Positions 1-8,329 are shown, numbered from the stretch's first letter. The stretch: 52,416 nucleotides of DNA from Streptomyces graminilatus (GCF_001418565.1 NZ_LIQQ01000124.1:1-52416); one strand, 5' to 3'. Made by a program: numbers and translations. Notes: generated by a model from the sequence alone, not told the origin.

Positions 1-37
1 GGGAAGGTGTGGGGAGGGCGTGATCGTAACTTGCCAT

Positions 38-50
38 CCCACATCGTGGG
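38..50. promoter_or_regulatory. Short inverted repeat upstream of mmuM
   Basis: CCCAC-ATC-GTGGG is a perfect 5-bp inverted repeat about 50 bp upstream of the -10 box of the methyltransferase gene. It could be an operator half-pair. It is short enough to be chance in DNA this GC-rich. Confidence 0.2.
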
Positions 51-100
51 CCATCTGTTCATGTACTGGACACATGCGGCCGTCGCGACCCGCCGTCGAC

Positions 101-112
101 TAGCGTCGGGGC
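101..112 (+). promoter_or_regulatory. Leaderless -10 box of mmuM
   Basis: TAGCGT at 101-106 is followed by six bases and then the ATG at 113. There is no Shine-Dalgarno sequence. This is the arrangement of a leaderless actinobacterial transcript, where transcription starts at or next to the start codon. The same TANNNT-N6/7 layout precedes five other genes in this window. No good -35 hexamer is visible. Confidence 0.6.
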
Positions 113-1084
113 ATGACCAGCGAGACCAGTGAGACCAACGAGAGCCGCGAGACCAGCCCGAGCGGCGGTGTCTCCCCGTCCTCCCGTTCGGCCTTCTCCG
201 CCGCCCTGTCCTCGGGCGTGCCGCTCGTCCTCGACGGCGGGATGTCCAACCAGTTGGCGTCCGCCGGGCACGATCTGAGCGACGAGCTGTGGTCGGCGCG
301 GCTGCTCGTCGAGCAGCCCGAGGCGATCGTCGACGCGCACCTCGCCTACTACGAGGCGGGCGCGGACGTCGCGATCACCTCCAGCTACCAGGCGACTTTC
401 GCCGGCTTCGCCAAGCGGGGCATCGGCCGGGAGCGGGCCGCCGAACTGCTCGCGCTGAGCGTGGAGTTGGCCCGCGAGGCGGCGCGCCGGGCGAAGACGG
501 AGCGGCCGTTGTGGGTGGCGGCGTCCGTCGGCCCGTACGGGGCGATGCTCGCGGACGGCTCCGAGTACCGGGGCCGGTACGGGCTGAGCGTGGCGGAGCT
601 GGAGCGTTTCCACCGGCCTCGGGTGGAGGTGCTGGCCGCCGCCGGGCCGGACGTCCTGGCCCTGGAGACGATCCCCGATGTCGACGAGGCCGACGCCCTG
701 CTGCGCTCGGTGCGCGGGCTCGGCGTGCCGGTCTGGCTGTCGTACAGCGTGGCCGGGGAGCACACCCGGGCCGGGCAGCCGCTGGCGGAGGCGTTCGCAC
801 TGGCCGCCGAGGCGGACGAGGTCGTCGCGGTCGGCGTGAACTGCTGTGTGCCCGAGGACGTGGAAGGCGCCGTGGAGCTGGCCGCCCGGGTGACCGGCAA
901 GCCGGTCGTGGTCTACCCGAACAGCGGCGAGGTCTGGGACGCCGACGCCCGTGCCTGGACCGGCAGTTCGACCTTCACCACCGGCCAGGTCACGGGCTGG
1001 CGGGACGCGGGGGCACGGCTGATCGGCGGCTGCTGCCGGGTGGGGCCGGAGGCGATCACATCGATCACCGACACGCTGCGGTGA
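113..1084 (+). CDS. mmuM: Homocysteine S-methyltransferase
   Basis: Cytosolic enzyme that transfers a methyl group, in this family usually from S-methylmethionine, to homocysteine to give methionine. The 323-aa length fits the MmuM/Pfam S-methyl_trans family. The three zinc-ligand cysteines are present: Cys244 in VNCC and the Cys307-Cys308 pair in GGCC near the C-terminus. The N-terminal LVLDGGMSNQL matches the usual 'DGGMGTxL' opening of the barrel. The first ~28 residues are Ser/Thr/Glu-rich and not part of the fold, but the start is supported by the leaderless -10 box six bases upstream. It is a single gene, convergent with the esterase. Specific donor is inferred from the family. Confidence 0.93.
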   Translation: MTSETSETNESRETSPSGGVSPSSRSAFSAALSSGVPLVLDGGMSNQLASAGHDLSDELWSARLLVEQPEAIVDAHLAYYEAGADVAITSSYQATFAGFAKRGIGRERAAELLALSVELAREAARRAKTERPLWVAASVGPYGAMLADGSEYRGRYGLSVAELERFHRPRVEVLAAAGPDVLALETIPDVDEADALLRSVRGLGVPVWLSYSVAGEHTRAGQPLAEAFALAAEADEVVAVGVNCCVPEDVEGAVELAARVTGKPVVVYPNSGEVWDADARAWTGSSTFTTGQVTGWRDAGARLIGGCCRVGPEAITSITDTLR

Positions 1085-1098
1085 CGACGTGCGTGACG

Positions 1099-1121
1099 GC
1101 CGTGTACGTGACGTACGCGGC
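1099..1121. terminator. Hairpin between convergent mmuM and esterase genes
   Basis: GCCGTGTACGT-G-ACGTACGCGGC is an almost perfect inverted repeat (one G-T wobble) 15 bp after the mmuM stop and 28 bp after the esterase stop. It probably ends transcription from both sides. There is no T-run, as is usual for these genomes. Confidence 0.45.
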
Positions 1122-1148
1122 GCGCCTCCCGTGGGGACCGGTTGCCGG

Positions 1149-2792
1149 TCAGCGTCGCGGGGCGTCTCCTGGGTGACGGAGTCGGCGTACGACCGACAGC
1201 GGTTCCGCACCCCGTAGGGGCAGCCTGGGCCGGGTGGCCGGTCCGGGGGCGGGGGCCGGGGTCGCGGAGGCCGGGTCGTCCGCCGCCCACAGGGCCAGTT
1301 CCCGGTCCCGTGGGCCTTCCACCGTGTGCGGCTCGCCGTCGCTGAAGATCCGCACCGGGTGCGAGGGGTCCCAGGGCTGCCAGCCCGGGTCGCCGTCGAC
1401 CGCGAAGCGCACCCATGCCGAGTGCATGGCCCCGGCGAGTTCCTCCGGGGCGCCCTCGCCCGCCAGCTTGGCCGACTCGGGGGCCCGGTGGGTGTCGAAC
1501 ACGAATCCCAGTTCGAGGGCGTGGCAGGCGCCCAGGTCCGGCTTGGCGGACGGCCAGGCGAACTCGTACACATACGCGCTGCCGCCATCGCCGTCACCCT
1601 CGGCCCGGGTGTCCGCGAGCCGGTGCAGCGGTACGCGGAGCAGGTGGTCGGTGACGAGCTGGCCGACGAGATCGGCCGTGCCCGCGTCGGGGTGCAGGGC
1701 GCGGTAGCCGCGCGGGACCTCGGGGCCGCAGCGGCAGCGGGCCATGGCGCCGGCCTGGGCGACCGGACCGAGCCGGTCGACGCGCTCCAGGAGTCCGCCC
1801 GGGACCAGCCACAGCCGGTACTCGTCCCGGGTCCAGCCCAGGAGCAGGTCGACATCGGCGGCGGCTCCCTCGACGAGGGCCTCCAGGGGGTCGCGGGGTA
1901 CGAGGTCGCCGTCGACGACGATGCCGAAGGCGGGCCCGCCCAGCACCGGGCTGCTCAGCCGGCCGACCTCGCCCTGGACGCGCAGCAGCAGCTCCCGGTC
2001 GACGGCGGCGAAGGCCTCGGCGGTCGCCGGGATCTTGAGCCGGGTCGCCATCCGGCGCACCATCCGCCGTACCTTGTCGCGGTCGCTCGCCTCGGGCGGC
2101 CCGCTCTGAAGCACCGCCCGCCGGAAGAGCCCCTGAGCGCGGGGAGCGGCGAGCAGCGCGCCGATGCTGATCGCGCCGGCCGACTGGCCGAAGACGGTGA
2201 CCCGGTCGGGGTCGCCGCCGAAGGCCGCGATCGACGCCCGCACCCACTCCAGCGCGGCCAGCTGGTCACGGAGGCCCGGGTTCGGGGGCGCGTCCGGGAA
2301 GAGACCGTAACCCTCCACGCCCAGACGGTAGTTGACCGAGACGAGGACCACGCCGTCGCGGGCGAAGGCGCCGCCGTCGTAGACGGGCACGGCCGAGGAG
2401 CCGCGGGTCAGGGCGCCGCCGTGGAACCACACCATGACGGGGAGCCGGGCCCCGCGTCCGGGCTCCGGTGTCCAGACGTTGAGGTTGAGGCAGTCGTCGC
2501 CGGGCACCACCGGGTCGGACAGCAGCCGGGCGAAGACCTCGGAGTACGGCGGTTTCGGCGCGGTGGGACCGAAGCGGTCCGCGTCGCGGACCCCGTCCCA
2601 GGGGGTGGGCGGCACGGGCGGACGGAAGCGGCGGGGGCCGAAGGGCGGAGCGGCATACGGAATGCCTCGGAACACGGCGATCCGGCCGCCCCCGCGCCCA
2701 CCGACGTGCCCGTTGCCCTCGGGGCGCTCGTATCTGCCGCGGACGTCCCCGTAGGGCGTACGTACGACGGGTCGCGTCGACTCGTCCGTCAT
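1149..2792 (-). CDS. Type-B carboxylesterase/lipase
   Basis: Alpha/beta-hydrolase of the carboxylesterase type-B family, hydrolysing ester bonds of unknown substrates. Length 547 aa is usual. Motifs seen: the early FRGIPYAAPPFGPRRFRPP block, DCLNLNVWTP, the oxyanion-hole FHGGA, the nucleophile elbow GQSAG with Ser204, and a late HALELGFVFD stretch carrying the likely catalytic His. There is no signal peptide, so it is probably cytosolic. The ATG at 2792 has a purine-rich GGTGGG just upstream. The last ~30 residues are Pro/Ala/Arg-rich and unconserved in appearance. It is monocistronic and faces the VOC gene across 209 bp. Confidence 0.92.
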   Translation of the reverse strand: MTDESTRPVVRTPYGDVRGRYERPEGNGHVGGRGGGRIAVFRGIPYAAPPFGPRRFRPPVPPTPWDGVRDADRFGPTAPKPPYSEVFARLLSDPVVPGDDCLNLNVWTPEPGRGARLPVMVWFHGGALTRGSSAVPVYDGGAFARDGVVLVSVNYRLGVEGYGLFPDAPPNPGLRDQLAALEWVRASIAAFGGDPDRVTVFGQSAGAISIGALLAAPRAQGLFRRAVLQSGPPEASDRDKVRRMVRRMATRLKIPATAEAFAAVDRELLLRVQGEVGRLSSPVLGGPAFGIVVDGDLVPRDPLEALVEGAAADVDLLLGWTRDEYRLWLVPGGLLERVDRLGPVAQAGAMARCRCGPEVPRGYRALHPDAGTADLVGQLVTDHLLRVPLHRLADTRAEGDGDGGSAYVYEFAWPSAKPDLGACHALELGFVFDTHRAPESAKLAGEGAPEELAGAMHSAWVRFAVDGDPGWQPWDPSHPVRIFSDGEPHTVEGPRDRELALWAADDPASATPAPAPGPATRPRLPLRGAEPLSVVRRLRHPGDAPRR

Positions 2793-2989
2793 CTGCCCAC
2801 CAGCTCTCTCGCCGCCGCTCGTGAACCGTTCAGATCAGAGCAACACATGACCTGCGGGTATTCCCGCCGACGGAGCCGTTCACAGAGCCATTCGGTGGGT
2901 GATCGGGCGGCTGCCCGGCGTACACGTGCGACGGCCGTCCTCGCGCGGACACGTCCGATTCCTTCAAGACCGGCCACCGGTGACCCGCC

Positions 2990-3001
2990 TAGCGTGGCCG
3001 C
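2990..3001 (+). promoter_or_regulatory. Leaderless -10 box of VOC gene
   Basis: TAGCGT (2990-2995), six bases, then ATG at 3002. There is no ribosome binding site. It is the same hexamer and spacing as before mmuM at 113 and the caspase-Hsp90 gene at 38647. Confidence 0.6.
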
Positions 3002-3523
3002 ATGACGACTTCACCACCGACACCACGACCGACGACCCCACGTCCCACCCCGCGGTTCGACGCCATCGGGATCGTCACCGCCGATCTCGCCGCGTCCCTC
3101 GCGTTCTACCGGCGGCTCGGGCTCGACTTCCCCGAGGGGGCCGAGCAGCAGCCGCATGTCGAGGCGCAACTGCCGGGTGGGATGCGGCTGTTGTTCGACA
3201 CCGAGGAGACCGTCCGGTCCTTTCACCCCGGGTGGCGTCCGCCCAGCGGCGGCGGCCGGATCGGGCTGGCCATGCTGTGCGGCTCCCCCGCCGAAGTCGA
3301 CGCCCTGTACGAGCAGTTGGTGGGCGCCGGATATCGGAGCGAGCTGAAGCCGTGGGACGCCGTATGGGGCCAGCGGTACGCGTGCGTGCTCGACCCCGAC
3401 GGCAACGGGGTCGACCTCTTCGCGGCGCTGGACCGGCCCCCGCCTCACCCGGCGAGTAGCCGGCCCAGCGGCATCCCCGCCAACTCCCGTACGTCACGGG
3501 AGAGGTGGGCCTGGTCGGCGTAG
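3002..3523 (+). CDS. VOC (glyoxalase/bleomycin-resistance fold) protein
   Basis: Small vicinal-oxygen-chelate family protein of 173 aa. Two beta-alpha-beta modules are visible: [22 protein letters not shown] at the start and the closing [10 protein letters not shown] signature at about residues 131-140. The first strand lacks the usual metal-binding His, so a classic glyoxalase I activity is not supported; substrate unknown. The VOC fold ends near residue 146. The last ~27 residues are Pro/Ser/Arg-rich and read into the 3' end of the oppositely oriented AraC-type gene, so the two coding regions overlap tail to tail by 79 bp. Confidence 0.85.
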   Translation: MTTSPPTPRPTTPRPTPRFDAIGIVTADLAASLAFYRRLGLDFPEGAEQQPHVEAQLPGGMRLLFDTEETVRSFHPGWRPPSGGGRIGLAMLCGSPAEVDALYEQLVGAGYRSELKPWDAVWGQRYACVLDPDGNGVDLFAALDRPPPHPASSRPSGIPANSRTSRERWAWSA

Positions 3524-4131
3524 CCCGCGCGAGTCGCCGTATCGGCGAAGGGCACCCCCTGCCGGGCCAGGGCGAGGGCGCGCTGGAGGCGGAGGACACG
3601 GGCCAGCGTCTTGGGTCCGTAGCCGAAGGCGGCGAGGGAGCGGCGATGCAACTGGCGTGCGCTCAGGCCGAGTTCGTCGGCGGTACGGGCGACCGGGCGG
3701 CCTGCCCACAGGGCCACGACCAGGCCGGTGAGCAAGGGATCGGGCGGCGGCGCCAGAGCGGCCATACGCAGCGCCAGCTCCTCCAGCCCCGTCGCCGGGT
3801 CGGCCGCAGCGTGGACACGGGCCGCCAGGCGTCGCGCCTCGGCCGCTCCCCACAGCTCGGCCAACTCGACGCGCCGGTCCCGGAGTTCGTGCGCGGGCAC
3901 GCCCAGCAGGGCCGGCGCCGTGCCCGGGTGGAAGCGGACGCCCGCCCAGTGCGCGGGGGCGCCCTCGGGGACGTACGGGCGGGTGTCGGGTCCCGCGACC
4001 AGGAGCCGGCCCTCGCTCCACAGCAGGTCCATACAGCCGTCGGGCAGGACGGGCCATGTGTCGCAGGGCCCGGCCGGGGTCTTCGTCCACACCGTCGCGC
4101 CCGGCAGCAGGGAGGGCCGTTCCTCATACAC
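3445..4131 (-). CDS. AraC-family transcriptional regulator (DUF6597 type)
   Basis: DNA-binding regulator of 228 aa. The N-terminal half (YEERPS...PDGCMDLLW...GVRFHPG) matches the sensor-like region often found in this AraC subfamily. The C-terminal half carries two helix-turn-helix units: [17 protein letters not shown] and the [19 protein letters not shown] block typical of AraC. I place the start at the GTG at 4131, giving (M)YEERPS. A -10 box TAGCGT lies seven bases upstream on the minus strand, which implies leaderless translation; an in-frame GTG at 4167 would instead lie upstream of that promoter. Ligand and targets are unknown; the VOC gene it overlaps is a candidate. Confidence 0.87.
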   Translation of the reverse strand: MYEERPSLLPGATVWTKTPAGPCDTWPVLPDGCMDLLWSEGRLLVAGPDTRPYVPEGAPAHWAGVRFHPGTAPALLGVPAHELRDRRVELAELWGAAEARRLAARVHAAADPATGLEELALRMAALAPPPDPLLTGLVVALWAGRPVARTADELGLSARQLHRRSLAAFGYGPKTLARVLRLQRALALARQGVPFADTATRAGYADQAHLSRDVRELAGMPLGRLLAG

Positions 4132-4144
4132 GTACGACACGCTA
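4132..4144 (-). promoter_or_regulatory. Leaderless -10 box of AraC-type gene
   Basis: On the minus strand TAGCGT covers 4144-4139, followed by seven bases and GTG at 4131. This decides the start codon against the upstream in-frame GTG at 4167. Confidence 0.55.
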
Positions 4145-4307
4145 CGCCGCCCGGCGCCCTCGTCCACCTGGGCCCGTCGTCCGGATCACGCCGCCTTCGG
4201 GCCGGGGCGGCGCATCGGGGCCGGCGAAGGGGGGTGCGGCGCGGAGGGCGGGAGACGACACCGGTCCGCCACCGGGGGCCTGCGTGCCACACCTCGCACA
4301 CCTCGCA

Positions 4308-4460
4308 CGGCCCAGGCGCGCGCTGGAGGACGGCCGTGGGCCCGGAAACGGGAGAGGATCCGGCCGACGGGCGCGGACCCGGACGACGGCAGGGTGACAC
4401 CGATCCCGATCCGGGAGACTGCGTGGCGCCCCGCGCGGCCCAGGCGCGCCCTGGTGGACG
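4308..4460. repeat. Spaced 25-bp direct repeat near the broken gene
   Basis: A 25-bp stretch beginning CGGCCCAGGCGCG and ending GGACG occurs at 4308-4332 and again at 4436-4460, with two mismatches (23/25). The second copy runs into the pseudogene's LVDVVT stretch. It suggests a local duplication during decay of this region. Confidence 0.5.
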
Positions 4461-4724
4461 TCGTCACGGCCGCGCCGGTGTCCGGGGAGCGGTATGCGGG
4501 GCGGACGTTGGAGCCGACCGGGCCTCGGCTGCCGAGCTTCCGGGAGGCGGTCGCGGAGATCGCCGCGGTGACCGGCAGCGAACTGACGTGGAGGTCTTCG
4601 AGGGGCTCCTCGACGGCCACGGCTCCCGCCTCACGGACGTCGTCCGGCAGATCCTCGGCCGTGAGCCGCGCGAGTCTCCGACTTCGTACGGGAGAACGCG
4701 GCGGCCGGCGTCTGGAAGGCGTGA
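4385..4724 (+). pseudogene. Remnant of NmrA-like NAD(P)H-binding oxidoreductase (C-terminal part)
   Basis: Three reading frames in succession spell the C-terminus of the NmrA/NAD(P)-binding family. Frame one gives DGRVTPIPI...LVDVVTAAPV...YAGRTLEPTGPR..SFREAVAEIAAVTG. A shift near 4588 gives EVFEGLLDGHGSRLTDVVRQILGREPR. A second shift near 4669 gives VSDFVRENAAAGVWKA and the stop at 4722-4724. The linker normally found between the first two blocks appears to be missing. The N-terminal Rossmann half is not recognisable upstream; 4132-4384 has no convincing gene. Functional expression is not possible as read. Confidence 0.6.
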
Positions 4725-4737
4725 CACAGGACGGCGT

Positions 4738-4767
4738 GAGACCGGAAGGGGCGAGACCGGCAGGGGC
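4738..4767. repeat. Two tandem 15-bp repeats
   Basis: GAGACCGGAAGGGGC is followed directly by GAGACCGGCAGGGGC, with one mismatch. They sit between the broken oxidoreductase and the 3' end of the BrkB gene. Function is unknown; they may be replication slippage. Confidence 0.4.
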
Positions 4768-4799
4768 GGGCGGACATCACCGCACCGGCCCGTTCTCCG

Positions 4800-5957
4800 T
4801 CACTTGTCGGAGGGCGGGCCCTCCGCTGCCTTGGGCGTGCTCTTCGCGTGGGTCCGCAGCCTGGACGTCACGTCCTCCGGGGGCAGGAAGCGCGACCAGC
4901 GTTCCGGGAACTCGGAGGGCATGTCGCAGTCGTCGGGGTCATCGTCGTCGTGCTCGTGGGCGTGGATGGCGGCCATCCTGGCGACGTACTCGGCGGCCTC
5001 CTCCTCGCGGATCCGTTCGTTGGCGGCCCGTGCGGCGGCGGTGGAGGCGGCCGGCCAGACACGGTCGATCGCCGCGTTGACGGCGGCCCCGACGAGCACC
5101 GCGAACGCGGACACCCCGACCCACAGCAGGACGGCGACAGCGGCGGCGAGCGAGCCGTAGATCGTGGCGCCCTCGATCGTCTTGGTCAGGTAGATGCGCA
5201 GCAGGAAGCTGCCGAGCACCCACATCGCGAGGGCCATCAGCGCGCCCGGCACGTCCTCGATCCACGGTGAGCGCACCGGGACCGACACATGGAACAGCGT
5301 CGTCAGGAAGGCGATGGACAGCAGGATGACGACAGGCCAGTACAGGATCTGTACGAGCGTCTCCGACCAGGGCAGGACGTTGAGTACGGCGTCCGGGCCC
5401 GCCACCATCAGCGGCAGCGCGACCGAGCCGATCAGCAGCGCCACCACGAACAGTACGAAGGCGACGAGCCGGGTCTTGACGATGCCCCGGACGCCGTCGA
5501 GGCCGTACATCACGGTGATCGTGTCGATGAAGACGTTCACCGCGCGCGAGCCGGACCAGAGGGCGAACAGGAACCCTATGGAGATGACGTCGGGCCTGCC
5601 GCCCTTCATCACGTCGTTCAGGATCGGCTGGGCGATCTCGGTGACGCCCTTGTCGGACAGGACCGTGCGGGACGCCTCCAGGAGGTTGGTCTCCAGGCTG
5701 GTGATGGTGTCGGTGCCGGTCCAGTCGTCGACGTAGCCGAGCAGCCCGATCAGGCTCAGCAGCAGGGGCGGCACGGACAGCAGCGTGAAGAAGGCCGCCT
5801 CGGCCGCCAGACCCAGGATCCGGTACTCGATGCACGAGTTGACGGTGTCCTTGAGCAACAGCCAGGCGGTCCTGCGCTTGGAGACGTTCCGGTAGAGAAC
5901 GCGCGCGCGATGGAGTCGGCCGCTGGGGCTCTCGGGAAGTTCACTTGCTGCCTGCAC
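4800..5957 (-). CDS. YihY/BrkB family inner-membrane protein
   Basis: Integral membrane protein of 385 aa. After a basic cytoplasmic N-terminus come about six hydrophobic segments: near residues 48-75 (AAFFTLLSVPPLLLSLIGLLGY), 125-140, 165-190 (LVAFVLFVVALLIGSVALPL), 205-225, 240-262 and 270-300. The CIEYRILGLAAEAAFFTLLS start and the WSGSRAV motif are family hallmarks. The C-terminal tail (residues ~305-385) is charged, with a His/Asp-rich HEHDDDDPDD patch. The family's role is not settled; older links to serum resistance and RNase BN are not reliable. The GTG start is chosen because -10 TACCGT lies six bases upstream. Confidence 0.88.
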   Translation of the reverse strand: MQAASELPESPSGRLHRARVLYRNVSKRRTAWLLLKDTVNSCIEYRILGLAAEAAFFTLLSVPPLLLSLIGLLGYVDDWTGTDTITSLETNLLEASRTVLSDKGVTEIAQPILNDVMKGGRPDVISIGFLFALWSGSRAVNVFIDTITVMYGLDGVRGIVKTRLVAFVLFVVALLIGSVALPLMVAGPDAVLNVLPWSETLVQILYWPVVILLSIAFLTTLFHVSVPVRSPWIEDVPGALMALAMWVLGSFLLRIYLTKTIEGATIYGSLAAAVAVLLWVGVSAFAVLVGAAVNAAIDRVWPAASTAAARAANERIREEEAAEYVARMAAIHAHEHDDDDPDDCDMPSEFPERWSRFLPPEDVTSRLRTHAKSTPKAAEGPPSDK

Positions 5958-5969
5958 GCCCTAACGGTA
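5958..5969 (-). promoter_or_regulatory. Leaderless -10 box of BrkB gene
   Basis: On the minus strand TACCGT (5969-5964) is followed by TAGGGC and the GTG at 5957. It fits TANNNT-N6-start. No ribosome binding site is seen. Confidence 0.5.
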
Positions 5970-6051
5970 TCGGGCGGGCGCCACCCCTCTCACCCTCCGG
6001 TGCCTCGCTCAGGGCGCAGCGCCCGTACGCCGCTCTCTTCCCTCTGTTCCC

Positions 6052-6532
6052 GTGACGGCAGAAAACGATTTTCACCACCGGCGGCGGTACGCCCCGGGCC
6101 GGCCGCGGCTCGCTCGCCGCGGTCACCGCCCGCCCGCCGGCCGTCGGCCTGACCGGACTGCTGCTGGGCTGTGCCGCCAACGCGGGCGGACTCGAAGCCG
6201 ACGTCCTCCTGGCCTTCTCCGCCCTGCTGTTCCTGCTCGCCCTGCCCCCGCTGACCCTGCGGGCACGGACTCCGGCCTGCCTCGCTCTCGCCCTGGGCGT
6301 GGTCGCGCCGTTCCTCGTCCACCTGCTCCGGGGGGCGCTGCCCGAACCCGCCTTCGACGGTGCCCCGCTGTGCGGCGAGCACGACCTGGCGCCCCTGGCC
6401 TCCGGCGAAGGCGGCCCTCTCGCGGCCGGCCCGACCGCACCCGTCCGACCGGCCCGGCCTCGCCCGACCGGCGCCACGGCACGGGGTGCGGCGCGGCGGG
6501 AATCCGCCGACCGGCACCGTACCGGGGGATAG
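6052..6532 (+). pseudogene. Small membrane protein ORF, apparently frameshifted near its start
   Basis: A frame open from 6056 to the TAG at 6530-6532 has strong GC3 codon bias and two hydrophobic segments (VGLTGLLLGCAANAGGL; VLLAFSALLFLLALPPL), then LALALGVVAPFLVHLL and a Pro/Ala/Arg-rich tail. It has no good start. A GTG at 6052 lies one frame off. Removing one base near 6068 would join VTAEN to VFTTGGG and give a ~159-aa protein. It may be a true frameshift, a sequencing error, or a shorter gene from GTG 6299. No family recognised and no clear ribosome binding site. Its stop codon overlaps the promoter of the next gene. Confidence 0.4.
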
Positions 6533-6541
6533 ATTTCCCGT
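6530..6541 (+). promoter_or_regulatory. Leaderless -10 box of acyl-CoA dehydrogenase gene
   Basis: TAGATT (6530-6535), six bases, then ATG at 6542. The TAG doubles as the stop codon of the preceding open frame. Confidence 0.55.
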
Positions 6542-8176
6542 ATGGCTGCCAGCACCCACACCGTGACCAACCAGGTGCCTCCCCTGGTCGGATATGACCT
6601 GTTCACCGCCGACAAGGCCCTGGTCGCGGCCGTCGAGAGGCACCTGGACCCCGGGCTTCTGGACGGAGCCCGGGACGACCTGTCCACGCTGGGCCGGTCC
6701 GCCGGATCCGCGCAGGTGCAGGAATGGGGAGCGCTCGCCAACGACAACCCCCCGAAGCTGCGGACGCACGACCGGTACGGCAACCGGATCGACGAGGTGG
6801 AGTTCCATCCGGCCTGGCACCGGCTGCTCGGCAAGGGCGTCTCGGCCGGGATGACGGCGGCCTGGACGCGGCCGGGCGGGCATGTGCGGCGGGCCGCGGC
6901 GTTCGTGGTCTGGTCCCAGGCCGAGGCGGGCCACGGCTGCCCGCTGTCGATGACCCACGCGGCGGTGCCCGCGCTGCGCACCGACCCGGCACTCGCCGCC
7001 GAGTGGGAGCCCCGGCTGACGTCCACCGTCTACGAGAAGGAGCTCTGGCCGGCGGACCGGAAGGCCGGCGCGCTCTTCGGGATGGGCATGACGGAGAAAC
7101 AGGGCGGCAGCGACGTACGGACCAACACGACCGTCGCGAGGCCGCTCGCCGAGGACGGTACGTACAAGCTGACGGGCCACAAATGGTTCTGCTCGGCGCC
7201 CATGTCGGACGGCTTCCTGGTGCTGGCCCAGGCGCCCGGCGGGGTGACCTGCTTCCTGCTGCCCCGGGTCCTCGCGGACGGTACGCGCAACGAGTTCCGG
7301 ATCCAGCGGCTCAAGGACAAGCTGGGCAACCGGTCCAACGCCTCCGCCGAGGTCGAGTTCGACGGGACGTGGGTGCGCCGGGTCGGGGACGAGGGGCGCG
7401 GGGTGCGCACCATCATCGAGATGGTGTCGGCGACGCGGCTCGACTGTGTGCTGGGGGCCGCCGCGCTGATGCGGCAGGCGGTCGCCCAGGCCGTGCACCA
7501 CTGCACGTACCGGGAGGCGTTCGGCGGGAAGCTCGTCGACAAGCCGCTGATGCGCAACGTACTCGCCGATCTGGCCCTGGAGTCGGAGGCGGCGACGACG
7601 CTCGCGCTGCGGCTGGCCGCCGCCTACGACGACGGCGGCGAGCGGGAACGGGCGTTCCTGCGGCTCGCGTTGCCGGCCGCCAAGTACTGGGTGACCAAAC
7701 GCTGCACCCCACTGGTGGTGGAGGCGTCCGAGTGCCTGGGCGGCAACGGCTACGTCGAGGAGTCGGGCATGCCCCGGCTGCTGCGCGAGTCGCCGCTCAA
7801 CTCGATCTGGGAGGGCGCCGGGAACGTACAGGCGCTGGATGTGCTGCGGGCGATCCAGCGGGAGCCCGCCGCCCTCAACGCGTTCCTCCAGGAGGTCGGG
7901 CAGGCACGCGGAGCCGACCACCGGCTGGACGGCGCCATCAAGGACCTGCTGACCGAACTCGCCGACCTGGCGGGCATCGAGGGCCGGGCGCGGCGGCTGG
8001 CCGAGCGGATCGCGCTGGTGCTCCAGGGATCGCTGCTGGTCCGGTTCGCGCCCCCGGAGACCGCCGACGCGTTCTGCGCCTCCCGGCTGGGCGGCGACTG
8101 GGGCAGCGCCTTCGGCACCCTCCCGCACACCCTGGACCTGGCGTCGGTCGTGGAGCGGGCCCGGCCGGTCGCGTAG
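6542..8176 (+). CDS. AidB-like acyl-CoA dehydrogenase
   Basis: Flavoprotein of the acyl-CoA dehydrogenase superfamily, 544 aa, close in layout to the DNA-alkylation-response protein AidB. Signs of this subfamily are the length (ordinary dehydrogenases are ~380 aa), the MGMTEKQGGSDVRTNTT FAD/substrate block near residues 180-200, LTGHKWFCSAPMSDGFLVLAQ, ASECLGGNGYVEE and the conserved RESPLNSIWEGAGNV. The last ~120 residues form the extra helical region that in AidB binds DNA. Whether it protects DNA or oxidises a CoA ester cannot be told from sequence. It is transcribed alone from a leaderless promoter and followed by a strong terminator. Confidence 0.9.
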   Translation: MAASTHTVTNQVPPLVGYDLFTADKALVAAVERHLDPGLLDGARDDLSTLGRSAGSAQVQEWGALANDNPPKLRTHDRYGNRIDEVEFHPAWHRLLGKGVSAGMTAAWTRPGGHVRRAAAFVVWSQAEAGHGCPLSMTHAAVPALRTDPALAAEWEPRLTSTVYEKELWPADRKAGALFGMGMTEKQGGSDVRTNTTVARPLAEDGTYKLTGHKWFCSAPMSDGFLVLAQAPGGVTCFLLPRVLADGTRNEFRIQRLKDKLGNRSNASAEVEFDGTWVRRVGDEGRGVRTIIEMVSATRLDCVLGAAALMRQAVAQAVHHCTYREAFGGKLVDKPLMRNVLADLALESEAATTLALRLAAAYDDGGERERAFLRLALPAAKYWVTKRCTPLVVEASECLGGNGYVEESGMPRLLRESPLNSIWEGAGNVQALDVLRAIQREPAALNAFLQEVGQARGADHRLDGAIKDLLTELADLAGIEGRARRLAERIALVLQGSLLVRFAPPETADAFCASRLGGDWGSAFGTLPHTLDLASVVERARPVA

Positions 8177-8188
8177 GGCCTGTTGTGT

Positions 8189-8228
8189 GGCGGGGGTGGT
8201 GCCGCGCCGACACGGCACCACCCCCGCC
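8189..8228 (+). terminator. Strong terminator after acyl-CoA dehydrogenase gene
   Basis: A perfect 16-bp inverted repeat, GGCGGGGGTGGTGCCG at 8189-8204 and its complement at 8213-8228, with an 8-nt loop, starts 12 bp after the stop codon. No T-run follows. Confidence 0.8.
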
Positions 8229-8311
8229 CAACTGCCCCGCATCGATCGGGAGCACGGACGCCGCGCGGCGGCGTCGCCCAAGTTTCAGCCACCGCACGGC
8301 GGTTCACCAGG

Positions 8312-8329
8312 GTTGCAAGGGGTTGCAAC
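8312..8329. promoter_or_regulatory. Candidate operator upstream of GAF regulator
   Basis: GTTGCAAGGGGTTGCAAC: two TTGCAA palindromes separated by GGGG, giving both a direct and an inverted repeat with 7-bp arms. It lies ~90 bp before the regulator's start in an otherwise featureless leader, a good position for autoregulation. Confidence 0.45.

Noticed and set aside
4186..4620. 144-aa minus-strand gene upstream of the AraC-type regulator
   Set aside because: The complementary strand spells NmrA-family blocks across frames, which explains the region better.
5990..8281. 763-aa open frame antisense to the acyl-CoA dehydrogenase
   Set aside because: Arg/Gly/Pro/His-rich translation with no motif. 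It mirrors a real gene with high GC3, which removes stops on the opposite strand.
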